Shown here piece after piece: positions 52,650-61,506 of a DNA stretch of 64,000 nucleotides (position 1 is the stretch's first letter; every line of letters begins with the position of its first letter). The position numbers were made by a program, and so were the translations under genes. This DNA comes from JANSWP01 sp041941305 (lineage in GTDB: Bacteria > Bacteroidota > Bacteroidia > Chitinophagales > Saprospiraceae), in NCBI GenBank assembly GCA_041941305.1, contig JBGTQJ010000032.1, positions 38,203-102,202 on the forward strand, written 5' to 3'. The notes under the pieces are model-generated. The model did no database searches. It had not been told where the DNA came from and was given only the letters and a program-made list of their open reading frames with translations.

Positions 52650-53768
52650 TCAAATCAAATACTTCTCAAGCCTACCCACAAATTCGCGCATATCCTCAGG
52701 AGTCGAAATGCTGATTCGAGCATAATCATAATTCATAAAACCCCATTGGGAAATTTGGATTTTTTCGGCTCTTAATTTTTGTATGAAATCTTTTTGAAAA
52801 CGATTAAGGGAGGTGGTATAAACAAAATTAGTGGCAGAACGAGCATATTGAACATCCCAATTGTCAAATGCTTCGTATAGAATTTGTCTGCCTTCCTCAT
52901 TTTTTTGAACACATTTTGAAATAAATGCCGAATCGGATAATGCAGCTTTGGCCGCTATAACTGAAGTCATACTCGTCGCCATACCCCAACCCAAATGTCT
53001 TTCTCTTAAGGCGTGAATATTTTTCTTATGAGACAGCGCATATCCAATTCTCAAACCTGCCAAGCCATACACTTTTGAAAACGTACGGCAAATAATCAAA
53101 TTGGGAAGCTCCTGCACAAGGGAAGCCAAGCTGCTTTTTGTTCCATCTTTGGAGTACTCAATATAGGCTTCATCGATACAAATGAGGACAGTGGAAGGGA
53201 CTTTTCGGCAAAAGGTCTGAAGGTCATTAAAGGCGACTTCTGTTGAGGTTGGATTATTGGGATTACAAATGTAAACTAGGGATGTTTTATCCGAAATACT
53301 GTCTGATAATTGGTCAAGGTCAATCGTATCTGAACTCATGGGCACCTTTTTGATGGATGCCCCACATCTTTCACCAAACATAATCAAAGTTGGAAAAGAA
53401 GGGTGGGGTATTAGGATTTCACCCGTCTTTAAACCTACATGCTGTCCCAGTAAACTCAAAACCTCTGTTGAACCTGCAGTCAAATAAACTTCTTCTGAGG
53501 AAAGATTATTCTTTTCTGCAATTGCCTGCTCCAATTCTCCATAAATGGCAAATGGGTAGCGATTCGCCTCTGACAAGGACATTATGATTGCATCTGTCGC
53601 AGTTTTTGGTGGGCCATACGGGTTCTCATTTGCAGCGAGCAATAAGGTATTTTCAAATTTTGACTGCTGTCCAAATACAGAAGCGATCATCGGATGGTTG
53701 GCGATTAATAAAGAAGAGGACGCCAAAAGGCTTTTTTGCAACCATTCTCGCCGATTGATATTTGCCAT
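52650..53768 (-). CDS. Probable Tat-exported PLP aminotransferase (HisC-like)
   Basis: The start giving MANINRREWLQKSLLASSSL is chosen because it provides a Tat-like signal (NRREWLQK then a hydrophobic stretch). The 372-residue protein has the fold-type I aminotransferase features of the histidinol-phosphate aminotransferase family: NENPYGPP, YICNPNNPTS, DEAYIEY, the PLP-binding Lys in FSKVYGLAGLRIGYALS, and NFVY. Exported aminotransferases of this kind are unusual. The secreted protein 53809-54351 precedes it by 14 bp and is likely in the same operon. Substrate not known. Confidence 0.85.
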   Translation of the reverse strand: MANINRREWLQKSLLASSSLLIANHPMIASVFGQQSKFENTLLLAANENPYGPPKTATDAIIMSLSEANRYPFAIYGELEQAIAEKNNLSSEEVYLTAGSTEVLSLLGQHVGLKTGEILIPHPSFPTLIMFGERCGASIKKVPMSSDTIDLDQLSDSISDKTSLVYICNPNNPTSTEVAFNDLQTFCRKVPSTVLICIDEAYIEYSKDGTKSSLASLVQELPNLIICRTFSKVYGLAGLRIGYALSHKKNIHALRERHLGWGMATSMTSVIAAKAALSDSAFISKCVQKNEEGRQILYEAFDNWDVQYARSATNFVYTTSLNRFQKDFIQKLRAEKIQISQWGFMNYDYARISISTPEDMREFVGRLEKYLI

Positions 53769-53808
53769 TGCTGTTTCTTTTTGATGAAAGTGCAAGATAC
53801 AGAAGACT

Positions 53809-54351
53809 TTATTGTTTATATCCTGCTGAAATGGAAGTTTTCGTTTTTTGGACGGTCATTTCTCCGGATTGATGGGAAATCTTGAATTCCACATCATAGG
53901 GAACGCAACTTGGTTCCAGAACAAACCATACCAATCCGGATGCTTCAAAGTCCCGTTTTGACAAGACATGAATATGTTGTTTAAAAGTTGTTTTACCCCG
54001 TGCAAATCTGACTGGCTCTTTTAAAATAGGGTCATATTCTTCAACAGAGGCAGGTATTTCCACCAGATTTTTATCTTGAATTAGGTTTCCGAAGTCCTTC
54101 ATAGAAATGTCAAAATGCCCATAAATTGTATCTTTTGAATGAGGTGAAACCACATAGCTATCACTGTCTAAATCCAGGGCAACTGATAAACTGTACAAGT
54201 CATTTTTTACTTTTTCAATATGGAAGCTTATATCAAAAGGGGCTTGGTCTATTGCTGGCTTTTGATTTTTGAAATCTTTTTTGTTTGAATAAGTAAAAGT
54301 GGCGCCAACAATGCAAAAGCAAAGGAAGGAAAAGGCTATGATTCTGGTCAT
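53809..54351 (-). CDS. Secreted hypothetical protein
   Basis: A 180-residue protein with a signal peptide (FSFLCFCIVGATFTYS) and beta-rich remainder (FDISFHIEKVKNDLYSLSVA, KTTFKQHIHVLSKRDFEASG, WFVLEPSCVPYDVEFKIS). I do not recognise a family, though the pattern resembles DsbD-N-like/thiol-disulfide companion domains. It starts an operon with the Tat-type aminotransferase. A MITE-like element ends 22 bp upstream of its ATG. Confidence 0.6.
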   Translation of the reverse strand: MTRIIAFSFLCFCIVGATFTYSNKKDFKNQKPAIDQAPFDISFHIEKVKNDLYSLSVALDLDSDSYVVSPHSKDTIYGHFDISMKDFGNLIQDKNLVEIPASVEEYDPILKEPVRFARGKTTFKQHIHVLSKRDFEASGLVWFVLEPSCVPYDVEFKISHQSGEMTVQKTKTSISAGYKQ

Positions 54352-54372
54352 TTTCTAAAAGTTTAGTTGATG

Positions 54373-54558
54373 CAAGCACCAAACCACAATTATCTACAAG
54401 TAATTTTGGCTTCATTTTACCTCTCACTGCGTTTGCCAAGGGCATCCCTTTGGGGGAAAATACTCGCCAGAGCTTAGGCTATGCCTGCGTTTTTCGCCTT
54501 GTGAGAGCAAAAATGATTTCCAAAATTTTACTTACACATAATTTTGATTTGGTGCTTA
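54373..54558. mobile_element. MITE-like element copy 2 (~186 bp)
   Basis: The element begins CAAGCACCAAA and ends TTTGGTGCTTA, and carries the same central text as copy 1 at 8952-9139. It includes an inner CTCTCAC / GTGAGAG pair that is perfectly complementary here, but one-mismatch in copy 1. It lies 22 bp upstream of the secreted hypothetical gene and could affect its promoter. Confidence 0.75.
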
Positions 54559-54827
54559 TGAGTATGTAAATTTATCAAATCAACTTCAAGAAAATCCAGA
54601 TTCTGAGTGTTTAACAAATTTCTAATATTCCAAATTCGAATATATAGCTGAATCCTTAAGTTCTTCTAAGGAATAATTAGAATTTAGCTTTTCTTTAAAA
54701 CCAAAAACTAAAGCTCATACCTGGCTAACCAGTTCATCCGACTAAGTTTCGATTTGCCACCAAAAACGGTAATGCTCTTGGAAGCTGAGGCAGAAAAAGA
54801 AAAGAGCACCTTCCCATCTTTTTCAAT

Positions 54828-55118
54828 TTGCTCAAATTGGATGGAAATAAACTGGATCATCAAAAAGCCAAATCAAGTCTTTCTTCTATTGACACGGTAG
54901 TCGTCTATGACCCAATAACTTTCGAATCCAAGACAATAATGTCGAGATCTGATATAGATTTATCTGATCAAACCCACGTTATGGTTTGTCAGCTTTGGTA
55001 TTACAATCAAAAGTCGAAAAACTTGAAGACCAAATTAATGGTCATTGCTCCCCTGGTGTATGATAAGGATTCATTTAAATTTTCATTTATTTCCATTAGA
55101 GATTCAACCAATAATTGA
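54828..55118 (+). CDS. Hypothetical protein or gene remnant, GldN-like tail
   Basis: A 96-residue frame with TTG start and no ATG upstream. Its middle reads DTVVVYDPITFES, then QLWYYNQKSKNLKTKLMVIA and PLVYD, recalling the C-terminal pattern of GldN proteins (D-T-V-x-x-Y-x-P-x-T-Y-E ... W-x-x-D-x-x-x-S-x-x-x-V-R-I-x-G-I-A-P-L). No signal peptide or N-terminal part is present, so it may be a fragment. It converges with the DUF5916 gene and overlaps it by 23 bp. Confidence 0.35.
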   Translation: MLKLDGNKLDHQKAKSSLSSIDTVVVYDPITFESKTIMSRSDIDLSDQTHVMVCQLWYYNQKSKNLKTKLMVIAPLVYDKDSFKFSFISIRDSTNN

Positions 55119-57276
55119 TCTTCAGGGACATATACCGGTTCTTCGGCAAAAATGGCTCCGATAAATAGTTATCGGTATAGACCAAAAAGAAGTCACTCAT
55201 AGGTGCAAAACGCCACTGAAATCGACTGTTGATATTGACATTTTTGGCTTGTGTGTTGTATTGGAAAAAGGTAGTCCAGAAGATATTATTGCTAAAGGAA
55301 ACTTCAGTACGTAGACCAAAAAGGTTGAAATCTTCTGCTCCAAATTCGGCTAAATCGACGTGATTGATATTGTGGTCCAGGCGAACTCTCAGCCAGGGTT
55401 GGATCCGATATTGCACATAAGAGCGCAAGCCTATTCTTTGTCCACTGTAAAAAGATCCTATTGTGAATACGGTTCCATAACTAAACAGCTTTCGGGGGTC
55501 AGAATCCCAATCGAGAAAAAGATCGGTGTAATTGTAAGTTTTTGCAGGAAGCGGCTCAGCATCGCTCAAAAAACCCGTTGGGAAAAGTAGTTTGACCTGA
55601 TGATTGGTGATGCCCGCATCAAATTGACTTTGGTTGGCGAAATCAATTTCATAGCCAATGTAGGTATAGCGTTCGTTGAATTGATTGCCGTTATTGGTAA
55701 AGAGCACATTTTGAAAGCGAGGTCCGTGAAAGACCATTGATCCATCTTCCGGACGAAAATCCAGCGCCCCATAAATATTGTAGCGTTGGTAATTCAGTCG
55801 GATGGTGGTATCTCTTGCATCATCATAATTGAACAATCTGGGGTTGAACCCAACATCTGTCAAAAAATTATCCCCCATGTGTTCTGCCTGAAAAAACAAG
55901 CGATACAGGCGATCATTGATATAGACAGAACTTCCGATATAATCATTTTTTTCTCTGGAAACACCGTCAGAAAAAGATTTGAAATACATAGAGTTTACAT
56001 TGACAATTCCATTTTCTGAAGAAAAGTTGAATTGGGTACCTGCAACCCGATTGTAATCAGGATTGTCTGAGGAGGTATTTTGTCGATTGACAAAAATGCC
56101 ACCAAAAGTAGAGCGTTTTAAAATGCGGTGTTGAACAGCCATAACCCCATAATTTTGAGCATCTACTTCATTTTGACTATCTGTTTGGACGTTCAGGATT
56201 CCTATCCTAAATGGTTCCGTCAAATTTCCAGTGAGGCGAGCCCCAAAACGAATGGGAATGTTTTGTCCCTGATTCAAACCAATTTTTCTTGAAAAAAACG
56301 GAGTGGAGCCGGAACCCCAAAAACTGGTGAACAGGTCACTGTTCTCGAGAAAAAAGGTTCTTCTTTCAGGAAAAAAGAGGTTGAAGCGGCTCAAATTGGT
56401 CACTTGACGATCGACTTCAATTTGGCTGAAATCAGGATTGAGGGTTAGGTCTAAATTTAAGGAAGAAGTAATGGCATATTTGGCATCCAAAGAGGGAGTG
56501 AAATCCAAATTTGTAGATTCGCTTCCCTCAAAATCCTTTCCGATGGTGGTCGTTACACTGGGAATGATGGCTATTCGTTTTCTGGATTTTGGAATATCCG
56601 CATTCCAGTCTAGCCTACCGGTGTAACCCAAATCCAATTCTTCAAAATTGGTTGGGAAAGCGGTCCAGGTAGCGTACATATTATTGCCCAAATCATTGCG
56701 GACAAAATTGATGCCCCAACTTTTGATAGTGGGATTGTAGCGCAAGGTATAAAATGGAATTGCGATTTCGGCAATCCAAAAGCCCTCATGCTGAACAACT
56801 TTTGAGTACCATTTGGCATCCCAATTCCAGTCCGTATTGCCAGATGATTCCACCAGACATTCCGATTGGGAGCCTCGGCTATTGAGTCCAAAAAAGACCC
56901 CATTGGTTTGTTTGTTGATGGGATCCAAAAGAACTCCAAAGCCATCATTGTCAAAAAAGTTATCGCGTTTTAAATTCTGGATAATTTGTTTTCCACTTTC
57001 ATTCAAAGCTTTGACGAGTATGTAAATAAACTGCTCATCATACAGCATTTTAACTGAAGTCTGAGATTTTGCCAATCCGATGTCGGTAGGTCGGTGATTG
57101 CAAAAGCCATCTGCTACATTTGCCTTTGACCAGTGGGGATCTTCCAAGCCGTCAATTTTAATAGCTTGATCTGTTTTTTTGATTTCGTATTGTCTCGCAT
57201 CTTGATTATTGATTTGCCCAAATAGGGACATAGAAAACAGGAGACAAAGAAGGACGGGTGATTTCTTTGTAGTCAT
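55096..57276 (-). CDS. DUF5916 outer-membrane protein with CBM9-like domain, second paralogue
   Basis: The 726-residue protein has a signal peptide (LCLLFSMSLFGQ) and the same order as 12015-14288: a CBM9-like domain (IKIDGLEDPHWSKANV, KRDNFFDNDGFGVLLDPINK), FFPERRTFFLENSDLF, then a long beta-barrel-like region, ending MSLKINYWLNL. The two share the terminal NYWLNL. Outer-membrane location is inferred. A 184 bp inverted-end element lies upstream. Confidence 0.87.
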   Translation of the reverse strand: MTTKKSPVLLCLLFSMSLFGQINNQDARQYEIKKTDQAIKIDGLEDPHWSKANVADGFCNHRPTDIGLAKSQTSVKMLYDEQFIYILVKALNESGKQIIQNLKRDNFFDNDGFGVLLDPINKQTNGVFFGLNSRGSQSECLVESSGNTDWNWDAKWYSKVVQHEGFWIAEIAIPFYTLRYNPTIKSWGINFVRNDLGNNMYATWTAFPTNFEELDLGYTGRLDWNADIPKSRKRIAIIPSVTTTIGKDFEGSESTNLDFTPSLDAKYAITSSLNLDLTLNPDFSQIEVDRQVTNLSRFNLFFPERRTFFLENSDLFTSFWGSGSTPFFSRKIGLNQGQNIPIRFGARLTGNLTEPFRIGILNVQTDSQNEVDAQNYGVMAVQHRILKRSTFGGIFVNRQNTSSDNPDYNRVAGTQFNFSSENGIVNVNSMYFKSFSDGVSREKNDYIGSSVYINDRLYRLFFQAEHMGDNFLTDVGFNPRLFNYDDARDTTIRLNYQRYNIYGALDFRPEDGSMVFHGPRFQNVLFTNNGNQFNERYTYIGYEIDFANQSQFDAGITNHQVKLLFPTGFLSDAEPLPAKTYNYTDLFLDWDSDPRKLFSYGTVFTIGSFYSGQRIGLRSYVQYRIQPWLRVRLDHNINHVDLAEFGAEDFNLFGLRTEVSFSNNIFWTTFFQYNTQAKNVNINSRFQWRFAPMSDFFLVYTDNYLSEPFLPKNRYMSLKINYWLNL

Positions 57277-57337
57277 GTAAAAATATTTACAGGTTATGAT
57301 AAAAAAAAGGTTTTTTGGGGTTTATGTGGACCAGCGA

Positions 57338-57521
57338 TAGAGTCGTGCATTAATTAGTTATAAAACCTCGGAGAGGTTGAACATGACAGGAGTCCCTTGG
57401 ACAAGGGATTCAACCCCCTCAGGGTTGAGCAACATGCTTTGTTCATTTTCCTGCATTTCATACAGGGTTATTCACATTCAATCCCCATGGGATTTTTATA
57501 ACTTCTCAGCACACGACTCTA
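57338..57521. mobile_element. Element with ~27 bp imperfect inverted ends (184 bp)
   Basis: Starts TAGAGTCGTG and ends CACGACTCTA, with an inner AGTTATAAAA / TTTTATAACT pair, and mismatches between. The centre contains CCTCGGAGAGGTTGAACATG-like text of the sort repeated in many Bacteroidota genomes. It is similar in length to the MITE-like element here but unrelated in sequence. No coding capacity. Confidence 0.6.
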
Positions 57522-57561
57522 AAGCTGGCGAGGCAAATACTTAGAAACTTGAGTTATTAGC

Positions 57562-59364
57562 TTAAAACTCTAACTCATCCAATGCCCAAACTGCCATTTC
57601 TCTCACTTCAATGGAATTGTCTTTCAACAGAGGCATTAAGTCTGCCACTGCACGTTTATTTTTTAAAACACCTAATGCCTGGGCTGCATGGATTCTGACA
57701 TTTGTATGGTCATCTTTTAGTGCTTTGGTTAAATGGGGCAGGGTAGCCTCAGTTTTCATGTTTTTCAATGCAGCTACAGCGGCTATTTTCAATTCGATAT
57801 CAGACGAGGTAATAAATTTAGCAAGGTCAGAAATTGCTTTATCAAAACGGCGTTCCCCCAGTACTGTAATTGCCATCTTTTTGACCTCTTTTGAAGGGTT
57901 ATTTATGGATTGTTGAACGATATCGAGTGCCCTTGAATTGCTGATTTCACCCAATGCCCAGACTGCTGCAACCCTGACTCCCACAGCATTATCATTCAAT
58001 AAGTTTTTCAAAGCATTTATGGAAGCTGGTTGATCCAATTCGCCAACCGCCATGGTAGCCATTTCGCGAACCAGTGGCTCTTTATCTTGGGTTAATTTTA
58101 ACAAGTCATCTAAAGTGCTTTTCTCCTTTATTTCTCCTAGTGCCCATGCAATCATAGAACGCACTTCAGGATTTTCATGATTTAGCTTTGCTACAAGTGA
58201 AGACACTGTTTCCTTCTTCTCAACTGTACCCAAAGCCCAGGCAGCCATCTTGACCTCCATCGCATCTTCCGATTCAAGCGCCGTCAAATATGGTGTAATG
58301 TCAATGTTATCTTCGCTTTGTTCGTTTTGTTGAACGACTTGCAAAGAAGCTAAGGGAATTAGTAAGCATAAAGCAATTATAGTGGCTCCTATGATGCCAT
58401 ACTTCCCAATTTTATCCCGATTGATTTTATCATCTAAAATGGCGTACATCCTGGATTTGAGTTCGTTCTCACTTGCCATCGCCAATCTACTTTGGGCATA
58501 AAAGGGTTTGAATTGACTGGTCTCGATGATGTCCAACATCAAGGAGGCATAATCGTATTTTTCCTCAGTAGCACAAATCACCAGGTCGTCACAAGCTTTT
58601 TCCATATCTAATTTACTCCATTTGGCAGCGAGCCATACCAACGGATTGAACCATAAAACTGCACATACCAATTGAGTCAATAGAGAACTCAAGCCATCTT
58701 GTCTTTTAATATGCGCCAATTCATGCAGCAACACATATCGTTGCTTTTGAAAATCGTATGATTCAAAATTTTTGGGAACGTAGATCACCGGCTTTCGCCA
58801 ACCTGCCGTAAAAGGAATATCAATGTGAGTGCTTACAGCAATTTTAACGGCTTTTTGAAATTGAGTCTGCCCTTGCACCTGTTTTAGTACCCCATACATT
58901 TCATCACTTCCGTTTTTGGATTTCCTATACAGTAATTTTAAAAAGAACCGCTCCAGTAGCAGTCGGAATACGCAAAAAGCAATGCCCAGTGCCCAAATGG
59001 TTTTAATCCAAAAACTCCAATCTATGTTTTTAGGACTTGTATTTGCAAGCTCTGGTTGAGGAAGGGGAACAGAGATGGCAGTATTTGATGGTGGAATAAT
59101 TGGAGTTGGTTGAACTTCTTTTAGCTCAAGGTTGATTAAAGGAATATTGGTTTGGACTGGAATTTCAATTCTTCCGTTATAATTCCAACTGAGATTAGAA
59201 AATATCGGCAGAAGCAACATGCCTGAGAATACTACCACCCATATCATATGCCAAAAAGAAGCAGAAGCATATTTTCTAAATAGCGCATAAACCAGCATAA
59301 ATACACCAAGGAAGATGGAAGATTTCAGTATCCAGGAATTGGAAAGAAAAATAGCATCAATCAT
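57562..59364 (-). CDS. M56-family (BlaR1-like) peptidase with C-terminal HEAT repeats
   Basis: The 600-residue protein begins with membrane segments (ILKSSIFLGVFMLVYALF), then an M56 metallopeptidase region with HELAH and FNPLVWLAAKWSKLDMEKACD. A last membrane segment (IIGATIIALCLLIPLASL, ~330-350) is followed by eight HEAT-like repeats of ~31 residues (WALGEIKEKSTLDDLLKLTQ, VRMxAWALGE-type). In BlaR1 the C-terminal periplasmic part is a penicillin-binding sensor; here HEAT repeats replace it. Its start overlaps the BlaI-type gene's stop by 4 bp. It probably cleaves the repressor on sensing an unknown signal. Confidence 0.9.
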   Translation of the reverse strand: MIDAIFLSNSWILKSSIFLGVFMLVYALFRKYASASFWHMIWVVVFSGMLLLPIFSNLSWNYNGRIEIPVQTNIPLINLELKEVQPTPIIPPSNTAISVPLPQPELANTSPKNIDWSFWIKTIWALGIAFCVFRLLLERFFLKLLYRKSKNGSDEMYGVLKQVQGQTQFQKAVKIAVSTHIDIPFTAGWRKPVIYVPKNFESYDFQKQRYVLLHELAHIKRQDGLSSLLTQLVCAVLWFNPLVWLAAKWSKLDMEKACDDLVICATEEKYDYASLMLDIIETSQFKPFYAQSRLAMASENELKSRMYAILDDKINRDKIGKYGIIGATIIALCLLIPLASLQVVQQNEQSEDNIDITPYLTALESEDAMEVKMAAWALGTVEKKETVSSLVAKLNHENPEVRSMIAWALGEIKEKSTLDDLLKLTQDKEPLVREMATMAVGELDQPASINALKNLLNDNAVGVRVAAVWALGEISNSRALDIVQQSINNPSKEVKKMAITVLGERRFDKAISDLAKFITSSDIELKIAAVAALKNMKTEATLPHLTKALKDDHTNVRIHAAQALGVLKNKRAVADLMPLLKDNSIEVREMAVWALDELEF

Positions 59365-59750
59365 GATTGCTTGTCATTTTCTTTTTTCTTTTGAAGGATG
59401 AGAGCTGCCAATTCATTGATTTCCTTACTCGACAGTTTTTTGGAATCTGCTCCAATCAAAGTATTCACCAGTTTTGGAACCGACCCTTCAAAAAAAGTTT
59501 TCAAAATATGATCAAGTGCCGAACTACCCGCCTCATCTTTGGCTTTTGTCGCACGGAAAATATGCCGTACACCATCCTTACGATGGGTCAAAAAGCCCTT
59601 ATTTTCCAATAGATACATCATCACCCGGATAGCATTATAGCTAGGCGCATCTTCTATCTTATCCACCACATCGCGAACACTTGCTTCACCCAATTTATAG
59701 ACAATGGACAGAATTTGATTTTCTCTTTTATTGAGTTCTTGAAAATTCAT
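59361..59750 (-). CDS. BlaI/MecI/CopY-family repressor
   Basis: The 129-residue protein has a winged-helix N-terminus (LNKRENQILSIVYKLGEASV, RDVVDKIEDAPSYNAIRVMM) and a C-terminal dimerisation region. The stop overlaps the M56 gene's start (ATGA), giving the usual BlaI-BlaR operon order. The upstream region holds two GTGTAATTATTTTTACAC-type sites spaced 30 bp apart, good candidates for its operator. Its partner peptidase would destroy it to derepress targets. The targets are not known. Confidence 0.93.
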   Translation of the reverse strand: MNFQELNKRENQILSIVYKLGEASVRDVVDKIEDAPSYNAIRVMMYLLENKGFLTHRKDGVRHIFRATKAKDEAGSSALDHILKTFFEGSVPKLVNTLIGADSKKLSSKEINELAALILQKKKENDKQS

Positions 59751-59761
59751 ACTGCAATGAT

Positions 59762-59809
59762 GTGTAATTATTTTTACACTTGCAAATAATCATGTAATTA
59801 TTTTTACAC
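59762..59809 (-). promoter_or_regulatory. Putative BlaI-type operator pair
   Basis: GTGTAATTATTTTTACAC at 59762-59779, and a near-copy at 59792-59809 in which only the outermost pair is lost. Each has a TGTAA-N6-TTACA palindrome, and the copies are 30 bp apart (about three helical turns). They lie just upstream of the repressor's ATG. Confidence 0.75.
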
Positions 59810-60290
59810 TTTGTAGCGAAATACTCATAAACTAAACATTTTTCGACCCATAGAATTCTTGTTTCCAAGTTCAGTAGTTGACAAAAAAACCGGTCACCCT
59901 AGACCTCAAAGGGTTATTGAGTTCTGTCAAAAATTCCTCTCGCAGACCTCCCAACCTCCTCTCCAAAGGAGTCCCTTTGGGAAAAGGAGGAGTAGCCGCC
60001 CTCTGAAAATCAAGCAATAAAGAATTGGCGAATTTCCTCCTCTATGGGATTAAAGGGACTGCGTAGTGGATAACTCAACAGCCCTGCCCGCACCCCGTCA
60101 CCCCGCACCCCGTCACCCCGCACCCCGTCACCCCGTCACCCCGCACCCCGCATCCCGTCACCCCGTCACCCCGTCACCCCGCACCCCGCATCCCCGTCAC
60201 CCCGAAAAAGCCAATAAAACATAAAAAATCCTTAGGTTCGCAGAAGCAACAATAAATAAGAGATCACCAAACTTTTAACAACCCACTAGC
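59810..60290. repeat. Intergenic region with CACCCCG tandem repeat
   Basis: Non-coding. From 60088 to 60204 a C-rich array of CACCCCGT and CACCCCG units (some CATCCCGT) repeats about fifteen times. The left part holds degenerate AAAGGAG/CTCC text. Such arrays are slippage-prone. The oxidoreductase gene begins at 60291. Confidence 0.75.
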
Positions 60291-61475
60291 ATGAGATCAC
60301 TCCATATCTTTTTTTTATGCTCCTTTATTATGCTCAATGCCTGTTCCATGTCCAACGAAAACGCCACCACCATTACGACTCCTGAGGAACAAAATGAACC
60401 CATTGAAGAAGAAAAATATGAATACAAAGGCGAAGCACTTCGCGTAGCAGTTGTCGGTTTTGTGCATACGCATGTTCACTGGATTTTGGGAAGGGAAAAA
60501 TATGGTGACATAGTGATAGTCGGTATGGTAGAACCCAATCGAGATTTGGCAGAGCGATATGCTGTACAACATGGCTTCTCAATAGATTTGGTGTACAGTA
60601 CCCTGGAGGAGATGGTAGAATCAACTCAACCGGAAGCAGTGCTGGCATTTAACCGAATCATTGACCACTTGTCTGTAGTGGAATATTGTGCTCCACGAGG
60701 AATTCATGTGATGGTTGAAAAGCCACTTGCAGTAAGCTGGGAGCATGCCCAAAAAATGATTGCACTGGCCCAGGAACACAATATTCATCTGCTGACCAAT
60801 TACGAAACCTCCTGGTATGCCAGCAATTATGAAGCATACGAAATGGTACATGAGGAAAACAAATTTGGGGAAATCAGGAAGATTATTTTTTACACAGGGC
60901 ATCCTGGCCCTATAGAAATTGGCTGCAATGAAGAATTTCTGGAATGGCTTACGGATCCAGTGCTGAATGGGGGAGGGGCTTTGACTGATTTTGGTTGCTA
61001 TGGTGCCAATCTGGCGACCTGGTATATGAAAGGAGCTACTCCAGAAACGGTCTCCTGTGTCACTCAACAAATCAAACCCCATAAATACCCAAAAGTGGAG
61101 GATGAAGCCACCATCGTGTTGACTTACCCTAATACTCAGGTGATTATCCAGGCTTCCTGGAATTGGTCCCACAATCGAAAGGACATGGCAGTTTATGGTC
61201 AGACAGGTTATGTCTATTGTAAAAATGGACAAGAAATGGAAGTATTGGAGGATGAAGCCGAGGGTGCCTTTCCAATGACAGCAAAACCTTTAAAAAAAGG
61301 AATTCACGACCCTTTTGCTTATATGACAAAGGTGATTAAAGAGGATTATCCAGTGGAACCCTTTGGGCTTTCTGCTTTGGACAATAATGCCATTGTTATG
61401 CAGATTTTGGAAGCAGCCAAGGTTTCAGCGGAAACAGGGAAAGTAATTAACTGGAAGGAGATGTATGATCAATAG
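60291..61475 (+). CDS. Lipoprotein-anchored Gfo/Idh/MocA oxidoreductase
   Basis: The 394-residue protein has a lipoprotein signal (IMLNACS lipobox). After a Glu-rich linker (~25-50), the NAD(P)-binding domain starts LRVAVVGFVHTHVHWILGRE, where the usual G-x-G-x-x-G is replaced by G-F-V-H-T-H, so cofactor binding needs checking. EKPLAVS, the family's catalytic-region motif, is intact, and a C-terminal oxidoreductase domain follows (GGGALTDFGCYGANLATWYM). Exported members act in glycan metabolism, but the substrate here is unknown. A GGCGGC / GCCGCC hairpin lies just after the stop. Confidence 0.85.
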   Translation: MRSLHIFFLCSFIMLNACSMSNENATTITTPEEQNEPIEEEKYEYKGEALRVAVVGFVHTHVHWILGREKYGDIVIVGMVEPNRDLAERYAVQHGFSIDLVYSTLEEMVESTQPEAVLAFNRIIDHLSVVEYCAPRGIHVMVEKPLAVSWEHAQKMIALAQEHNIHLLTNYETSWYASNYEAYEMVHEENKFGEIRKIIFYTGHPGPIEIGCNEEFLEWLTDPVLNGGGALTDFGCYGANLATWYMKGATPETVSCVTQQIKPHKYPKVEDEATIVLTYPNTQVIIQASWNWSHNRKDMAVYGQTGYVYCKNGQEMEVLEDEAEGAFPMTAKPLKKGIHDPFAYMTKVIKEDYPVEPFGLSALDNNAIVMQILEAAKVSAETGKVINWKEMYDQ

Positions 61476-61480
61476 AAATC

Positions 61481-61496
61481 GGCGGCTAAAGCCGCC
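61481..61496 (+). terminator. Short GC-rich hairpin after the oxidoreductase gene
   Basis: GGCGGC pairs with GCCGCC across TAAA a few bases past the stop. No strong T-tract follows, so it may stop transcription weakly. Confidence 0.5.
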
Positions 61497-61506
61497 AAAT
61501 AAACAA

